NCBI RefSeq assembly: GCF_900115175.1
Contig: NZ_FOYV01000002.1
Coordinates: 124,001 to 188,000 of the forward strand
Reading direction: 5' to 3'
DNA length: 64,000 nt
DNA from: Marinobacter gudaonensis
GTDB lineage: Bacteria; Pseudomonadota; Gammaproteobacteria; Pseudomonadales; Oleiphilaceae
Positions within the stretch are counted from its first letter, which is position 1. Every line of letters starts with the position of its first letter. Below the pieces are notes generated by a model. The model worked only from the letters and a program-made list of their open reading frames with translations, made no database searches and had not been told where the DNA came from. Shown in pieces: positions 17,390 to 27,699 of the stretch. Made by a program: the position numbers and the translations under genes.

Positions 17390-19858
17390 ATGCGTCTTTA
17401 CCAGGGCATTCGCAGCCTGATCCTGGCCCTTTTTCGAAAGATCCTGTTTATCTGGGTCAGGACCGATGTCAGCGGCAACAGCGTTGAGGCCCTCGCCCTG
17501 GATCCTGACAAGCCGGTCTGCTACGTGCTGCAGTACAGCTCGCTGTCCAGCCGCCTCGTACTGGAACAGGAAGTCATCCGCGCCGGACTGCCCGGGGCGA
17601 CCGAAGCACTGCCGGTGAAGAACGGGCCGTCCCATTCGTTTTTCTTCCTGTATCGCCGGATCGGTGGCTTTTTCCGGGGCCGTCAGGCTCCGGCACCCAC
17701 CAACGAGTTCCGGGCTCTGGTGCACTATGGCCTGGAACACCCCGATCAGGACGTCCAGATCGTGCCGGTATCGTTGTTCTGGGGACGTTCGCCCGACAAG
17801 GAAAAGTCCCTCGTTAAGCTGCTGCTCTCGGACACCTGGTCCATCGCTGGCCGCCTGCAGAAATTCCTGATCATCATGGTGCACGGTCGTAATACTTACG
17901 TGCAGTTCAATCAGCCGCTGTCCCTGAAGCAGGTCATCGACGAGTACCGCCACAACGAGGAGCGGGCCAACCGCAAGCTCGCCCGAATCCTCCGAACCCA
18001 CTTCCGCCGGGTGCGCCAGGCGGTGTTGGGGCCGGACCTTTCCCATCGCCGCACCCTCGTTGCCGGACTGGTGCGAACCCAGGCCGTCAAGGAAGCGATC
18101 CGGGAAACGTCGGCCAAAGATGACATCCCGCCGGAAAAGGTGCGGGCCAAGGCCTACAAGTACGCCGACGAGATTGCTGCCAGCATGTCCATTGTCACCA
18201 TCCGCTTTCTGGAGGTGGTGCTGGCCTGGCTGTGGAACCGCATCTACAACGGCATCGCCGTCAACAACATCCGGGTCGTGAAGGAAGTCGCCCAGGACAA
18301 CGCCGTGGTCTACGTGCCCTGCCACCGGTCACACATCGATTATCTGCTGCTGTCCTACGTGCTTTACAAGAACGGCCTGATGCCACCCCATATCGCTGCG
18401 GGCATCAATCTCAACATGCCCATCGTGGGGCCGATCCTCCGCCGTGGCGGTGCTTTCTTCATGCGCCGGAGCTTCAAGGACAACCCCCTGTATGCCACGG
18501 TTTTCAACGAATACATGCACGTGATGTTCTCGCGCGGCTATTCCGTGGAGTATTTTGTTGAAGGTGGCCGCAGTCGCACCGGCCGCATGCTGCAACCTCG
18601 CCCAGGGATGCTGGCCATGACCGTGCGCAGCTTTCTGCGGGATCACCGCAAACCGATCGTATTCGTGCCTGTCTATATCGGCTACGAGAAGGTTATGGAA
18701 GGTCGCTCTTACCTCGGCGAGCTGCGCGGCAAGAAAAAACAGAAGGAGAGTATCTTCGGCCTCGCCAAGACCGTCCGCAAACTCAGTAACTCCTTCGGCC
18801 GCGTGGCGGTGAATTTCGGTGAAGCCATTCCCCTGGCCGAGGTGCTCGATGATGTCCACGACAGCTGGCGCGACGAGGCCTACGATTCCGAGTACCGGCC
18901 GGCCTGGCTGAACCAGGCGGTCTCGGAACTGGCGTTCCGGGTGGCCTCGAACATCAACGCCTCGGTTGCCGTGAACCCCATAGGCATGACGGCAACGGTG
19001 CTGCTGGGCACCGAGCGTCTTGCCATGGACGAGAGCCAGCTGATCCGGCTGATGGACCAGTACGCCGCGCTGCTCAAAGCGTTCCCCTATGCCGAGACCG
19101 TTACCCTGCCGGAGGGCAGCGGCAAGGACTGGGTCGCCTACTGCGAGGGCATGGGCCTGGTTACCCGCCAGCCCCAGAAGCTGGGCGACATCATTGCCCT
19201 TGAGGGCAGCAACGCCATTCTGATGACCTACTACCGCAACAACATCCAGCACCTGTTTGCCCTGCCCTCCCTGGTCGCCAGTCTGTTCGAGAACAAGGAC
19301 TCCCTGGCCCGGGACAAGATTGTTTTCCTGGCCAGCGTGGCCTACCCCTACCTGCAGTCGGAGCTGTTCCTGAAGTACCAGCCCGAGGAGGCAGAAACCG
19401 TTATCAACCAGTGGATTGACGTGTTGATTGAGCAGGGACTGCTGATACCGCTGGCCGATAACCGGATTGGGCGCCCTGAGGAAGGCACCGAGCCAATGCT
19501 GCGTCTTCGGGTACTGTCACGCTTTATTATCCAGACAGTGGAGCGCTATCACATCGCCCTTGGCATCTTGCGTAAATACGGCTCTGGCAAGATCAGCGCG
19601 ACGGAGCTGGAAGAGCAGAGCACCCTGCTGGCCGAACGGATGTCGATCCTTTTCGGCCTGAATGCGCCAGAGTTCTTCGACAAGAGCCTGTTCCGCAACT
19701 TTATTGCCAACATGCAGAACAACGGCGTTATCACCACCGATGAAGACGGTCTGCTCTGTTATGGGGAGGGCCTGGACGAAGTGGCGGATGATGCCCGCCT
19801 GGTGCTGAGCGTGGAAAAACGGCAGGCCATCCAGCAGGTCACCATGATGGGCGCCTGA
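17390..19858 (+). CDS. plsB: Glycerol-3-phosphate 1-O-acyltransferase
   Basis: An 822-residue membrane-associated enzyme that makes lysophosphatidic acid from sn-glycerol-3-phosphate and acyl-ACP or acyl-CoA, the first step of phospholipid synthesis. The acyltransferase HX4D motif is HRSHID, with His312 and Asp317, close to the E. coli positions. The GGRSRTGR block is also present. The frame stays open back to 17210, but ATG 17390 with an upstream AACGGAG site fits the family's N-terminus. It stands alone, divergent from nudC and convergent with rsmJ. Confidence 0.93.
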   Translation: MRLYQGIRSLILALFRKILFIWVRTDVSGNSVEALALDPDKPVCYVLQYSSLSSRLVLEQEVIRAGLPGATEALPVKNGPSHSFFFLYRRIGGFFRGRQAPAPTNEFRALVHYGLEHPDQDVQIVPVSLFWGRSPDKEKSLVKLLLSDTWSIAGRLQKFLIIMVHGRNTYVQFNQPLSLKQVIDEYRHNEERANRKLARILRTHFRRVRQAVLGPDLSHRRTLVAGLVRTQAVKEAIRETSAKDDIPPEKVRAKAYKYADEIAASMSIVTIRFLEVVLAWLWNRIYNGIAVNNIRVVKEVAQDNAVVYVPCHRSHIDYLLLSYVLYKNGLMPPHIAAGINLNMPIVGPILRRGGAFFMRRSFKDNPLYATVFNEYMHVMFSRGYSVEYFVEGGRSRTGRMLQPRPGMLAMTVRSFLRDHRKPIVFVPVYIGYEKVMEGRSYLGELRGKKKQKESIFGLAKTVRKLSNSFGRVAVNFGEAIPLAEVLDDVHDSWRDEAYDSEYRPAWLNQAVSELAFRVASNINASVAVNPIGMTATVLLGTERLAMDESQLIRLMDQYAALLKAFPYAETVTLPEGSGKDWVAYCEGMGLVTRQPQKLGDIIALEGSNAILMTYYRNNIQHLFALPSLVASLFENKDSLARDKIVFLASVAYPYLQSELFLKYQPEEAETVINQWIDVLIEQGLLIPLADNRIGRPEEGTEPMLRLRVLSRFIIQTVERYHIALGILRKYGSGKISATELEEQSTLLAERMSILFGLNAPEFFDKSLFRNFIANMQNNGVITTDEDGLLCYGEGLDEVADDARLVLSVEKRQAIQQVTMMGA

Positions 19859-19884
19859 GGTCGCTTCCAGACCCGGGTTGCCAC

Positions 19885-20712
19885 CTATTGGCTGGGCAAG
19901 GCCCTGAGGGCATAGACGTCGTACCGACTGCTCTTGCCCTCCACCCGGGTCGAGGGATCGGGGCCGGCAATGGCCGATGCCTTCCTGGGTCGCTTTACCA
20001 CGATCCGGTAGCGCGCATGCGCCAGGGCCGCGGCAAGCAGCCGTTCGGAATCGTCGTCGTCACCCACCAGTAGGCGAAATACCTGCATTTCCTTTTTCAC
20101 CAGCGCGGATTTGTCCCGGTGCGGGAACATCGGGTCCAGGTAGACCACGTCCGCCAACTCGCCGCCTGCCTGTTCCAGCCAGGAGATGCTGCTGCCTCCG
20201 CGCAGTTCCATACGGTCAATGATATCGCGGCATTCGACGTTCAGGGCAGCGCGCGCCAGACCGTCGGCCAGCAGGGCATGAATGACCGGATGGCGCTCAA
20301 ACAGCGTTACCCGACAGCCCAGGCTGGCCAGCACGAAGGCGTCCTGCCCCAGCCCGGCCGTGGCATCAACCACATGCAGGCAGGCCCGGGTTTTCTGTAG
20401 CCCCACCGCCTTTGCCACAAGCTGTCCGGTGCCGCCACCATGCTCGCGCCGATAACCCATCTTGCCGCTGACAAACTCTGCGCGCACCGGCCCGGGAGCA
20501 CCCTTGCCGGTCATCTGAAGGCCAAGCCCCTGATCATCGAGAAACAGCAAAAGGGGAAAGTCACGCACGGCTTTTGGAGCAACCACGCCCAGATCCGTCA
20601 GTTCAAGGGAATGCGCCAGGGCCGCAGCCTGCTGACTGTCACCGAGAGGGCTGCGGGCAACGGCAATGCTGTCTCGCCAGGAAGGAAGAACCGGGTCGTC
20701 GGATACAGACAT
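19885..20712 (-). CDS. rsmJ: 16S rRNA (guanine1516-N2)-methyltransferase
   Basis: A 275-residue SAM-dependent methyltransferase of the RsmJ (YhiQ) family, which modifies G1516 of 16S rRNA. The SAM-binding segment [13 protein letters not shown] and the YLDPMFPHR motif are typical. ATG 20712 shares its A with the TGA stop of the small upstream gene, so the two are translationally coupled. The gene is convergent with plsB, with a 26-bp gap. Confidence 0.88.
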   Translation of the reverse strand: MSVSDDPVLPSWRDSIAVARSPLGDSQQAAALAHSLELTDLGVVAPKAVRDFPLLLFLDDQGLGLQMTGKGAPGPVRAEFVSGKMGYRREHGGGTGQLVAKAVGLQKTRACLHVVDATAGLGQDAFVLASLGCRVTLFERHPVIHALLADGLARAALNVECRDIIDRMELRGGSSISWLEQAGGELADVVYLDPMFPHRDKSALVKKEMQVFRLLVGDDDDSERLLAAALAHARYRIVVKRPRKASAIAGPDPSTRVEGKSSRYDVYALRALPSQ

Positions 20713-21068
20713 CAAACCAGGATATCGATACCGGCGACATCTGCGCCGGCGTCCTGGCCGGCCGCGGCAACAGAAGCAAAGGTTGACAGTGCCCGCGCCG
20801 CCGGCAGGGAAACCTCATCGGCCCGAAAACGCTCAAGGCGGGCATCCTCAGAGGCACGCCGGGCTTCTACCCGACGCTCCAGGCTTTCGGTAACACTGCG
20901 CTCACGGGTGGGAGCCTGTGACTGATCCGCCAGGTCGCGGCGAGCTGGATCCGGCGCTTTCTCGGGAGCAGCCGCCGGCGCCCGGGCCACGTCAGTGCGT
21001 TCCCGCAGGGGACTGTTGTTACCAGTCTGGAAACCAAGGGTGTTGCCCGGATTAATGCCGCCAATCAT
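20712..21068 (-). CDS. Small hypothetical protein coupled to rsmJ
   Basis: A 118-residue protein that I do not recognise. It starts with [13 protein letters not shown]. The middle (about 25-90) is rich in Ala, Arg and Glu and likely forms a charged, partly disordered or helical region, and the end is hydrophobic ([12 protein letters not shown]). No signal peptide or domain motif is evident. The evidence that it is real is the one-base stop/start overlap with rsmJ and the lack of a better rsmJ leader. No strong ribosome site is visible. Confidence 0.55.
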   Translation of the reverse strand: MIGGINPGNTLGFQTGNNSPLRERTDVARAPAAAPEKAPDPARRDLADQSQAPTRERSVTESLERRVEARRASEDARLERFRADEVSLPAARALSTFASVAAAGQDAGADVAGIDILV

Positions 21069-21188
21069 GTTCAGATACCGCTGGCCGGATGGAGATTGTA
21101 TGCAGAGACAAAGTATGGAAGATTCTGCGGCGGAAAAAAAGTCAGCTGCTCAAATTCTGCACAGAATCCCGATAACAAACAGCGAAAG

Positions 21189-21884
21189 TCAACGACCGGG
21201 AAGTTTCTTCCAGGTCACCTCATCGCGGATGTAAACCGGCTGTGCCTGCTCCGCCGGAACGGACTGTCCCCGGGCCAGGTCTACCTCTGCCAGCCTTGCC
21301 ACCCAACTGGCGCGAAGCAGCAGCGTCTCGTCTACGGTGGCAACGCGGTCAGACACCGCCGAGGGCATCTGCGAGCGGTACTGCCAGCCCGGACCCACTC
21401 CGAACCAGGGGTCGTGACCATCGGGCAGGAGCACACTGTCGGGCGGGCACACCTGCTCATCCCGCAGGGGTTCCGGCAACCCGCCACTGGCGGCAAAGCA
21501 GCCCCAGTAGACTTCACCCATGCGGGCGTCGAAGGCAACGGCAATGCCCTGGCCGTCCGCCAGGTTGAAAGTGTCAATGGCTCCAAAGGCAACTGCTCTC
21601 AGGGAGGAAACCGGCACCACCGGTATTTCCAGCCCCCAGGCCAGGCCCTGGACAACGCCCGTGGCGATCCTAACACCGGTGAACGAACCTGGGCCCCGGG
21701 CAAACGCCAGGGCGTCGAGATCGGCGGGCACCAGGCCACGTTCCGCGAGCAGTTCGCGCACCATGGGCATCAACAGGCGGGTATGCCCCCTGGGCGCCAA
21801 TTCGAAGCGTTCGGAAAGTTCACCGTCCGTCAGAAGGGCCGCAGAGCAGCCCTCTGAGGAGGTATCCAGTGCCAGCAGTTTCAC
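21189..21884 (-). CDS. tsaB: tRNA t6A37 biosynthesis protein TsaB
   Basis: A 231-residue ASKHA-fold protein that binds TsaD in the complex making threonylcarbamoyl-adenosine at position 37 of ANN-decoding tRNAs. The N-terminal LALDTSSEGCSAALL and the ARGPGSFTGVRIA block are diagnostic. The start codon appears to be GTG at 21884. It is followed downstream by the small protein/rsmJ pair after 120 bp and preceded by adk 34 bp upstream. Confidence 0.92.
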   Translation of the reverse strand: MKLLALDTSSEGCSAALLTDGELSERFELAPRGHTRLLMPMVRELLAERGLVPADLDALAFARGPGSFTGVRIATGVVQGLAWGLEIPVVPVSSLRAVAFGAIDTFNLADGQGIAVAFDARMGEVYWGCFAASGGLPEPLRDEQVCPPDSVLLPDGHDPWFGVGPGWQYRSQMPSAVSDRVATVDETLLLRASWVARLAEVDLARGQSVPAEQAQPVYIRDEVTWKKLPGR

Positions 21885-21918
21885 GGGTGTGAAAGCCTCA
21901 GGTCAGGACGACGTCGGA

Positions 21919-22593
<675 letters not shown>

Positions 22594-22773
22594 TCATTAT
22601 CGTTTGAAAAGCTGTGGCAAAAATCTCTGCCTTTGCGACAGCCTCTCCTGCCCGGAACAGGTGTCAGCCGGGACCGGCGAAGGCGCATTATACGAACTCA
22701 GCCACCACAGAGAAAGTCGACCTCCGTATCATGCACCGAAAGGACGCATTGGGAGGCGCATCAGCGCTGATCG

Positions 22774-24144
22774 TCAGGATGACAGGGAGTTGGCCAGTGC
22801 GTCCAGGTCGGGCGCCACGCGGTCCATATCTGCGGTCAGATCACCGATGATTTCCGGCGCGAGACCCAGCTGCTCCAGCATGGAGGGAACATCATCCGGA
22901 TTGAACTCGTCACCGATGCCACGCTCCTTGAGCAGGGCGTTGGCAAGTTGCACCATCACCACGTAGTGCTCGTGCTCGCCGTGATAGCCGGGCTGCTGGT
23001 GGACACCCGCGGCCTTGACCACCGGATCGGGAAGCTGCCAGAGACGGTGCAGGATGCCGCCGATGGCTCCGTGCCCCACCGACAGGATTTCCTGGCCGTT
23101 ACCCGCACCGAACACCTGTTGCTCCAGAGAGTGCATGCTGGCCTCCGGATTGGCCTCCCGGAGCTGATTGAGCTCGTCGAACTCGGCGGGGAACAGGTGG
23201 CCAACCAGCAACAACCCGAAGTTGTGCAACAGACCACACAGGTAGGCAAGCCCCTTGTCGGCGCCACAGCGCGGCGCAATACTCTGGCACAGGAACGCAC
23301 AATACAGGGAATGGCGCCAGAAACTGTCCATGCCCAACATGCCCTTGCGGGGCACATCGAAGGCGCGCACGGAGGCAATACCCAGGGCAATATGGGCCAC
23401 CCGGTCAAATCCGAGAACCCGGGTAACGGCTTCCTGTACCGAGTGAATCTGGCCAGGATAGTTGAACAGCGCGGAGCGGGCGTAGCGCATGATCTGGGCG
23501 GTCAGGCTCGGGTCGAACTCGATCAGCTCGGCCAGCTCCCGCGCGGTGGCATCGGTATTGGCGGTTAGCCTCAGGATACGAAGGGCCAGTGCCGGCATGG
23601 GGGGCAAGCGATACAGCCGTTGTAGCTTGTCGGCCACCTCTTCCAGAGTCAGTGCTTCCCGGGCGCCATTGCCCGGGCCCCGAATAACCAGGTGGCCTTC
23701 CCTGGCGCCGGCCAGCGCCAGCCGGAAATCACGGCCCGTCATTTCCACCAGGGAATGGTCTGTACCCCCGGTGAACACCACGTTTTCCGCCTGCATGACA
23801 TCTTCATCAACAATAACCGCCAGGTCGTAGGCCTGCCCGATCGGCGGCGTGAAACCCGGGTCGCAGTCCCCGAACAGGCGCATGGTCTGGCGGGCGGTCA
23901 GGGGTTGCAGGCGTCGGCCGGTCAGCTGCTGAACCGCATCGGGATCCAGGGAACTGTCGAATCGGTGCACGGCCATCACCACGCCGCTGATGTCGATCAG
24001 CAGGGTTGCCCGGATGATCTGCTTCTGGCTCAGCCCGGAGGCAATAACAGCAGCGTCGAGGCTGGTGACCTGATCGATCGGCAGCTCCCGGTAATTGAGC
24101 CCTTTTCGGGCAAAGAAATGATCCAAACGCGCTGCCAGTGCCAC
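22774..24144 (-). CDS. YbaK-type aminoacyl-tRNA deacylase domain fused to HDOD domain
   Basis: A 456-residue fusion. Residues 1-155 match the YbaK/ProX editing-domain fold (SLDAAVIASGLSQKQIIRATLL, then VFTGGTDHSLVEMTGRDF). Residues about 175-400 form an HDOD domain (LPPMPALALRIL, LLHNFG). Free-standing YbaK proteins hydrolyse mischarged tRNA, and HDOD domains are signalling scaffolds. Whether the editing site is active is unclear. The start is GTG 24144, set by CAGGAG upstream. It lies 58 bp after ppc in the same direction, with a GC-rich hairpin in the gap (24172-24188). Confidence 0.85.
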   Translation of the reverse strand: MALAARLDHFFARKGLNYRELPIDQVTSLDAAVIASGLSQKQIIRATLLIDISGVVMAVHRFDSSLDPDAVQQLTGRRLQPLTARQTMRLFGDCDPGFTPPIGQAYDLAVIVDEDVMQAENVVFTGGTDHSLVEMTGRDFRLALAGAREGHLVIRGPGNGAREALTLEEVADKLQRLYRLPPMPALALRILRLTANTDATARELAELIEFDPSLTAQIMRYARSALFNYPGQIHSVQEAVTRVLGFDRVAHIALGIASVRAFDVPRKGMLGMDSFWRHSLYCAFLCQSIAPRCGADKGLAYLCGLLHNFGLLLVGHLFPAEFDELNQLREANPEASMHSLEQQVFGAGNGQEILSVGHGAIGGILHRLWQLPDPVVKAAGVHQQPGYHGEHEHYVVMVQLANALLKERGIGDEFNPDDVPSMLEQLGLAPEIIGDLTADMDRVAPDLDALANSLSS

Positions 24145-24202
24145 ACCCTGCTCCTGTCAAAAATGGTCAATGGCCGGTTCCTCCGGCCCCTGCTGTCAAT
24201 AC

Positions 24203-26848
24203 TCAGCCAGTGTTGCGCATGCCTGCGGCAATACCGGCCATGGTCACCTTCAGGGCCCGCTCAACCAGCTCGGGCACCTCACCTTTACCCTCGCTATCGC
24301 GATCCCGGCGGAGCAGCTCCGCCTGCAGATAATGAAGTGGGTCCGTGTAGGGGTTACGCACTTTCATGGAATGAGCGAACACAGGCTCATCCTCAAGCAG
24401 CTCGGTCTGCTCCTTGAGTTCCAGCAACCGCTGAATGCAGCCCTGCAGGCGAACCCTCAGGCTCTCACCAAGTGACTTGAGCCGGTCATCATCCAGCAGT
24501 GTCTGTTCATAGTAGCTGGCAATCCGCAGGTCGGCCTTGGCCAGAACCATTTCCAGCATATCGACATAGGTGCGGAAAAACGGCCAGCCCTGCATCATTT
24601 GCCGCAGCACCGGCAGCCGGTTGTCCCTCGCCGCTTCTTCCAGCGCCACATCACTACCCAGCCAGCTGGGCAGCATCAGGCGCATCTGGGTCCAGGCGAA
24701 GATCCAGGGGATCGCGCGCAGGCTCTCTACGCCGCCGGCAGCCTTGCGGCGCGCCGGGCGGCTGCCCAGAGCCAGTTTGCCCAGGGCCTGCTCCGGTGTT
24801 ACCTGCCGGAAATAGGGCACGAAATCCGGATTTTCACGAACCACATCCCGGTAGGCTTTCAGGGACCGCTCGGTGAGCCAGTCCATGGTTTCCCGCCAGT
24901 TGTCCTCGGGTTTCGGAGGTGGCGCCAGGGTGGCTTCAATAACCGCCGTGGTGTAGAGGGTGAGACTCTGGACCGCCAGCCTGGGCAGACCGAATTTGAA
25001 CCGGATCATCTCGCCCTGCTCGGTGATCCGGAAACTGCCGTTCACAGACCCCGGCGGCTGGGACAGGATGGCGCGGTTGGCGGGACCGCCTCCGCGACCC
25101 ACGGTACCGCCGCGGCCGTGGAACAGGGTCAGGTGCACGCCATATTCGTTGGCCACCCGGGTCAGTTGTTCCTGAGCCTGATACTGGGCCCAGGCGGCCA
25201 TCAACTGGCCGGCGTCCTTGGAGGAATCCGAATAGCCAATCATCACTTCCTGCCGCCCCTGGCAGTACTCCCGGTACCATTCAACCTCGTACAGGGCGGC
25301 CATGCTGTCCGGCGCACCGCGCAGGTCATCCAGGGTTTCAAACAGGGGCACCACCCGCATAGGAAATTTCATGCCCGATTCGCGCAGCAGCAGGATCACG
25401 CTGAGCACGTCGGATGGCTTGCTGGCCATGGAGATCACGTAGGAGCCAAGTGCTTCGGGGGTCTGACGGGCGACCACTTCGCAGGTGGCCAGTACTTCCC
25501 GAACCGGATCAGAAGGCTCCCAGTTACGCGGCACAAGCGGCCGCCGACCCTGAAGCTCCTTCACCAGGAAGGCCTGGCGCTCCGCCTCCGACCAGGACAG
25601 GTAATCCCCGAGCCCAAGGTAATCCACCATTTCCGCCACTGCTTCCGCGTGCCTGGAGGCCTCCTGACGGATATCCAGGCGTATCAGCGGCAGACCGAAA
25701 GTGTGGGCCCGGCGAATGGTGTCCAGAAGTGGACCGTTGGCAATGGTCTCCAGGCCGCACTCAACGAGGGAGCGGTAGCAGAGCTCCAGAGGACCGGTGA
25801 AGTCCTCGTTCTCGAACAGAATGCCGGAGGCGTCGGCGGATTCGCCATTGACACTGGCTTCAGCCCAGTCCCGGGTGCGCATCAGGCGTTCGCGGAGGTC
25901 CGCCAGCACCTGGCGATAAGGCTCCCGGGCATCGCCAACGACCGCCCTGAGTTCATCGCTGGCCTGCCACATGGAAAGCTCAGCCCGCAGGGCCTGAATA
26001 TCCCGCAGGTACAGGTCCGCCGCCATCCAGCGGCCGAGCAGAAACACCCGTTCGGTCACCTGATGGGTCACATTGGGGTTACCATCCCGGTCGCCCCCCA
26101 TCCAGGAGGCAATACGGATGGGCGATACCCCCAGGGGCAACCCACTGCCGGTAGCTTCCTCAAGGGAGAGATCCAGACTGCGCAGAAACTGGGGTAGGGC
26201 CTGCCAGAGGCTGTTTTCAATCACCGCAAAGCCCCATTTGGCTTCATCCACCGCCGTTGGCCGTTCGTGCCGGATCTCGTCGGTGTGCCAGGCCTCGGTG
26301 ACCAGTTGGGCCAGTCGGTCGACCACCTCGTCCCGCTCCGCCGGCATCAAATCCTCATGGTCCAGCCTGGCCAGGCAATCGGACATCTCGTCGTACTTCA
26401 TGATCAAGGTTCGGCGGGCCACTTCGGTGGGGTGCGCAGTCAGGACAAACTCGATCCGTAAATCGGACACCCGTTGGTGCAGCTCCTCGGCACTGATACC
26501 GCCGTGTTTCAGGCGGCCGAACACCTCACTGAGGGATTCCACCATCAGATCGGACTGGTGACCGCGCTTGCGACGGATGCCGTGGTATTGCTCAGCCAGG
26601 TTGGCCAGGTTCAGGAACTGGTTGAAGGCCCGGGTAACCGGGAGAAGTTCGTCGTCGCTGAGCTTGCCCAGAAGATTGACCAGCCGCTGACCGGAGCCGC
26701 TCTCCTGGCGCCGGTCTGCCTTGGCGGCGGCCCGGATCTCCTCGATCAGTTCGTAACAGTCCTGGCCGGGGTACCGGCGGATGCTCTGGCCGAGCAACTC
26801 GCCCAGCATTCGGACATTCTCTCGCAGATCGGGGTGTAGCTCAGTCAC
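24203..26848 (-). CDS. ppc: Phosphoenolpyruvate carboxylase
   Basis: An 881-residue homotetrameric enzyme making oxaloacetate from PEP and bicarbonate, anaplerotic for the TCA cycle. It shows the catalytic VLTAHPTEVARR, the glycine-rich FHGRGGTVGRGGG loop, and the C-terminal MRNTG ending of the family. The chosen start is GTG 26848 (AAAGGA 7-8 bases upstream), giving a length close to the 883 residues of E. coli. The longer frame begins with TTG and is less likely. Confidence 0.95.
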   Translation of the reverse strand: MTELHPDLRENVRMLGELLGQSIRRYPGQDCYELIEEIRAAAKADRRQESGSGQRLVNLLGKLSDDELLPVTRAFNQFLNLANLAEQYHGIRRKRGHQSDLMVESLSEVFGRLKHGGISAEELHQRVSDLRIEFVLTAHPTEVARRTLIMKYDEMSDCLARLDHEDLMPAERDEVVDRLAQLVTEAWHTDEIRHERPTAVDEAKWGFAVIENSLWQALPQFLRSLDLSLEEATGSGLPLGVSPIRIASWMGGDRDGNPNVTHQVTERVFLLGRWMAADLYLRDIQALRAELSMWQASDELRAVVGDAREPYRQVLADLRERLMRTRDWAEASVNGESADASGILFENEDFTGPLELCYRSLVECGLETIANGPLLDTIRRAHTFGLPLIRLDIRQEASRHAEAVAEMVDYLGLGDYLSWSEAERQAFLVKELQGRRPLVPRNWEPSDPVREVLATCEVVARQTPEALGSYVISMASKPSDVLSVILLLRESGMKFPMRVVPLFETLDDLRGAPDSMAALYEVEWYREYCQGRQEVMIGYSDSSKDAGQLMAAWAQYQAQEQLTRVANEYGVHLTLFHGRGGTVGRGGGPANRAILSQPPGSVNGSFRITEQGEMIRFKFGLPRLAVQSLTLYTTAVIEATLAPPPKPEDNWRETMDWLTERSLKAYRDVVRENPDFVPYFRQVTPEQALGKLALGSRPARRKAAGGVESLRAIPWIFAWTQMRLMLPSWLGSDVALEEAARDNRLPVLRQMMQGWPFFRTYVDMLEMVLAKADLRIASYYEQTLLDDDRLKSLGESLRVRLQGCIQRLLELKEQTELLEDEPVFAHSMKVRNPYTDPLHYLQAELLRRDRDSEGKGEVPELVERALKVTMAGIAAGMRNTG

Positions 26849-26962
26849 ATTGACGTCCTTTTGAATTGACGGAGGCAAAGTAAACTTACGATACTAAGGA
26901 AACGACGAGAAAGTCTATTGGCGATTCAAGCCTGTAGCCGCGAGTAGCCGTAAGGAGCCAAC

Positions 26963-27196
26963 ATGAAGGTAACCGATCTGCCCAAGCACTGGGAAAAGCA
27001 AAAAGAGCCTGTGGAGCGCACCCACGACTACAATCTCCGCCTGCCTCTGGAGGACGCCGCTCGGGTTGCCGCGCTGGCCGAACTCTACCCCGACCGCAGC
27101 GAAAGCGACATTCTGAACGATATGATTGGCGCGGCCCTGGACGATCTCGTTCGCCAGAGCCCGCTGAAGGACAAACTGGAAGGGAAAGACAAGTAA
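26963..27196 (+). CDS. Small protein with ribbon-helix-helix-like pattern, paralogue 1
   Basis: A 77-residue protein with a clear TAAGGAG ribosome site before ATG 26963. After an N-terminal MKVTDLPKHWEKQ, the segment YNLRLPLE (strand-like), DAARVAALAELYP and SESDILNDMIGAALDDL (two helices) resembles a ribbon-helix-helix fold; that is inference from pattern only. It is clearly related to the convergent protein at 27222-27566 (shared MK..DL...W.K start, LA.LYP, S..D...D.I.AALD). It is divergent from ppc across a 114-bp gap. Confidence 0.75.
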   Translation: MKVTDLPKHWEKQKEPVERTHDYNLRLPLEDAARVAALAELYPDRSESDILNDMIGAALDDLVRQSPLKDKLEGKDK

Positions 27197-27201
27197 GCGG
27201 T

Positions 27202-27223
27202 GACGGGCAGCCCCCTGCCCGTC
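27202..27223. terminator. Bidirectional hairpin between convergent paralogues
   Basis: A perfect 9-bp GC-rich stem (GACGGGCAG at 27202-27210, CTGCCCGTC at 27215-27223) with a CCCC loop fills the 25-bp gap between two converging genes and touches the stop codon of the leftward one. There is no T-tract on either side, so intrinsic termination would be weak. Confidence 0.5.
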
Positions 27224-27566
27224 AGGCCACCGACTCCAACTGCCGGGCCTTGAGCCGCTGGATGTGCTTCTGGCTCAGGCTGACAAACTTCGGTGTCAGC
27301 CCCTGGTCCTCATAGATCTCGAATCCGTCTTCGTCGTAGGCCACCACTTTGGTGCCCTGAACGTAGGGAAAGCTGGTTTCCATTTCATCCAGTGCGGCAG
27401 AGATAAGGTCGCGCATCAGATCCTGCGGCGATTTCATCGGGTAGAGTGCCGCAAGCTTTTCCAGACGTTTGTGATGCTGGTCAGACAACGCCATGAAATA
27501 GGCGTCTCGGGTAAGCCGACCGCGTGCATGCTTGTCCCAGTAGTTGACCAGATCTTTGATCTTCAT
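27222..27566 (-). CDS. Small protein, paralogue 2 of the convergent pair
   Basis: A 114-residue protein starting at ATG 27566 with GCAGGAG upstream; a longer open frame to 27833 is dismissed because it overlaps mazG. Residues 1-65 align with the 77-residue paralogue (MKIKDLVNYWDKH, KLAALYPMKSPQDLMRDLISAALDEME). A further 50 residues (TKVVAYDEDGFEIYEDQGLTP, then a basic LSQKHIQRLKARQ tail) are unique to it. Function unknown; the shared part may be a ribbon-helix-helix-like dimer. Confidence 0.75.
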   Translation of the reverse strand: MKIKDLVNYWDKHARGRLTRDAYFMALSDQHHKRLEKLAALYPMKSPQDLMRDLISAALDEMETSFPYVQGTKVVAYDEDGFEIYEDQGLTPKFVSLSQKHIQRLKARQLESVA

Positions 27567-27699
27567 GGTGCCTTCACTCCTGCATCTTTTCGCTGGCGTA
27601 CGGCGCACTGCATCTGTGCATCCGTTTCCGGAAGTGTAGACGAAGCCGTCGGTTCGGGGGCAAGGAAATTGGTAACGGATTGTACTTACCGGACCCCCG

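Noticed and set aside
24172..24188. Terminator between ppc and the YbaK-HDOD gene
   Set aside because: There is a GGCCGG/CCGGCC hairpin, but the T-run is short and set back by several bases, so it is not listed as a terminator.
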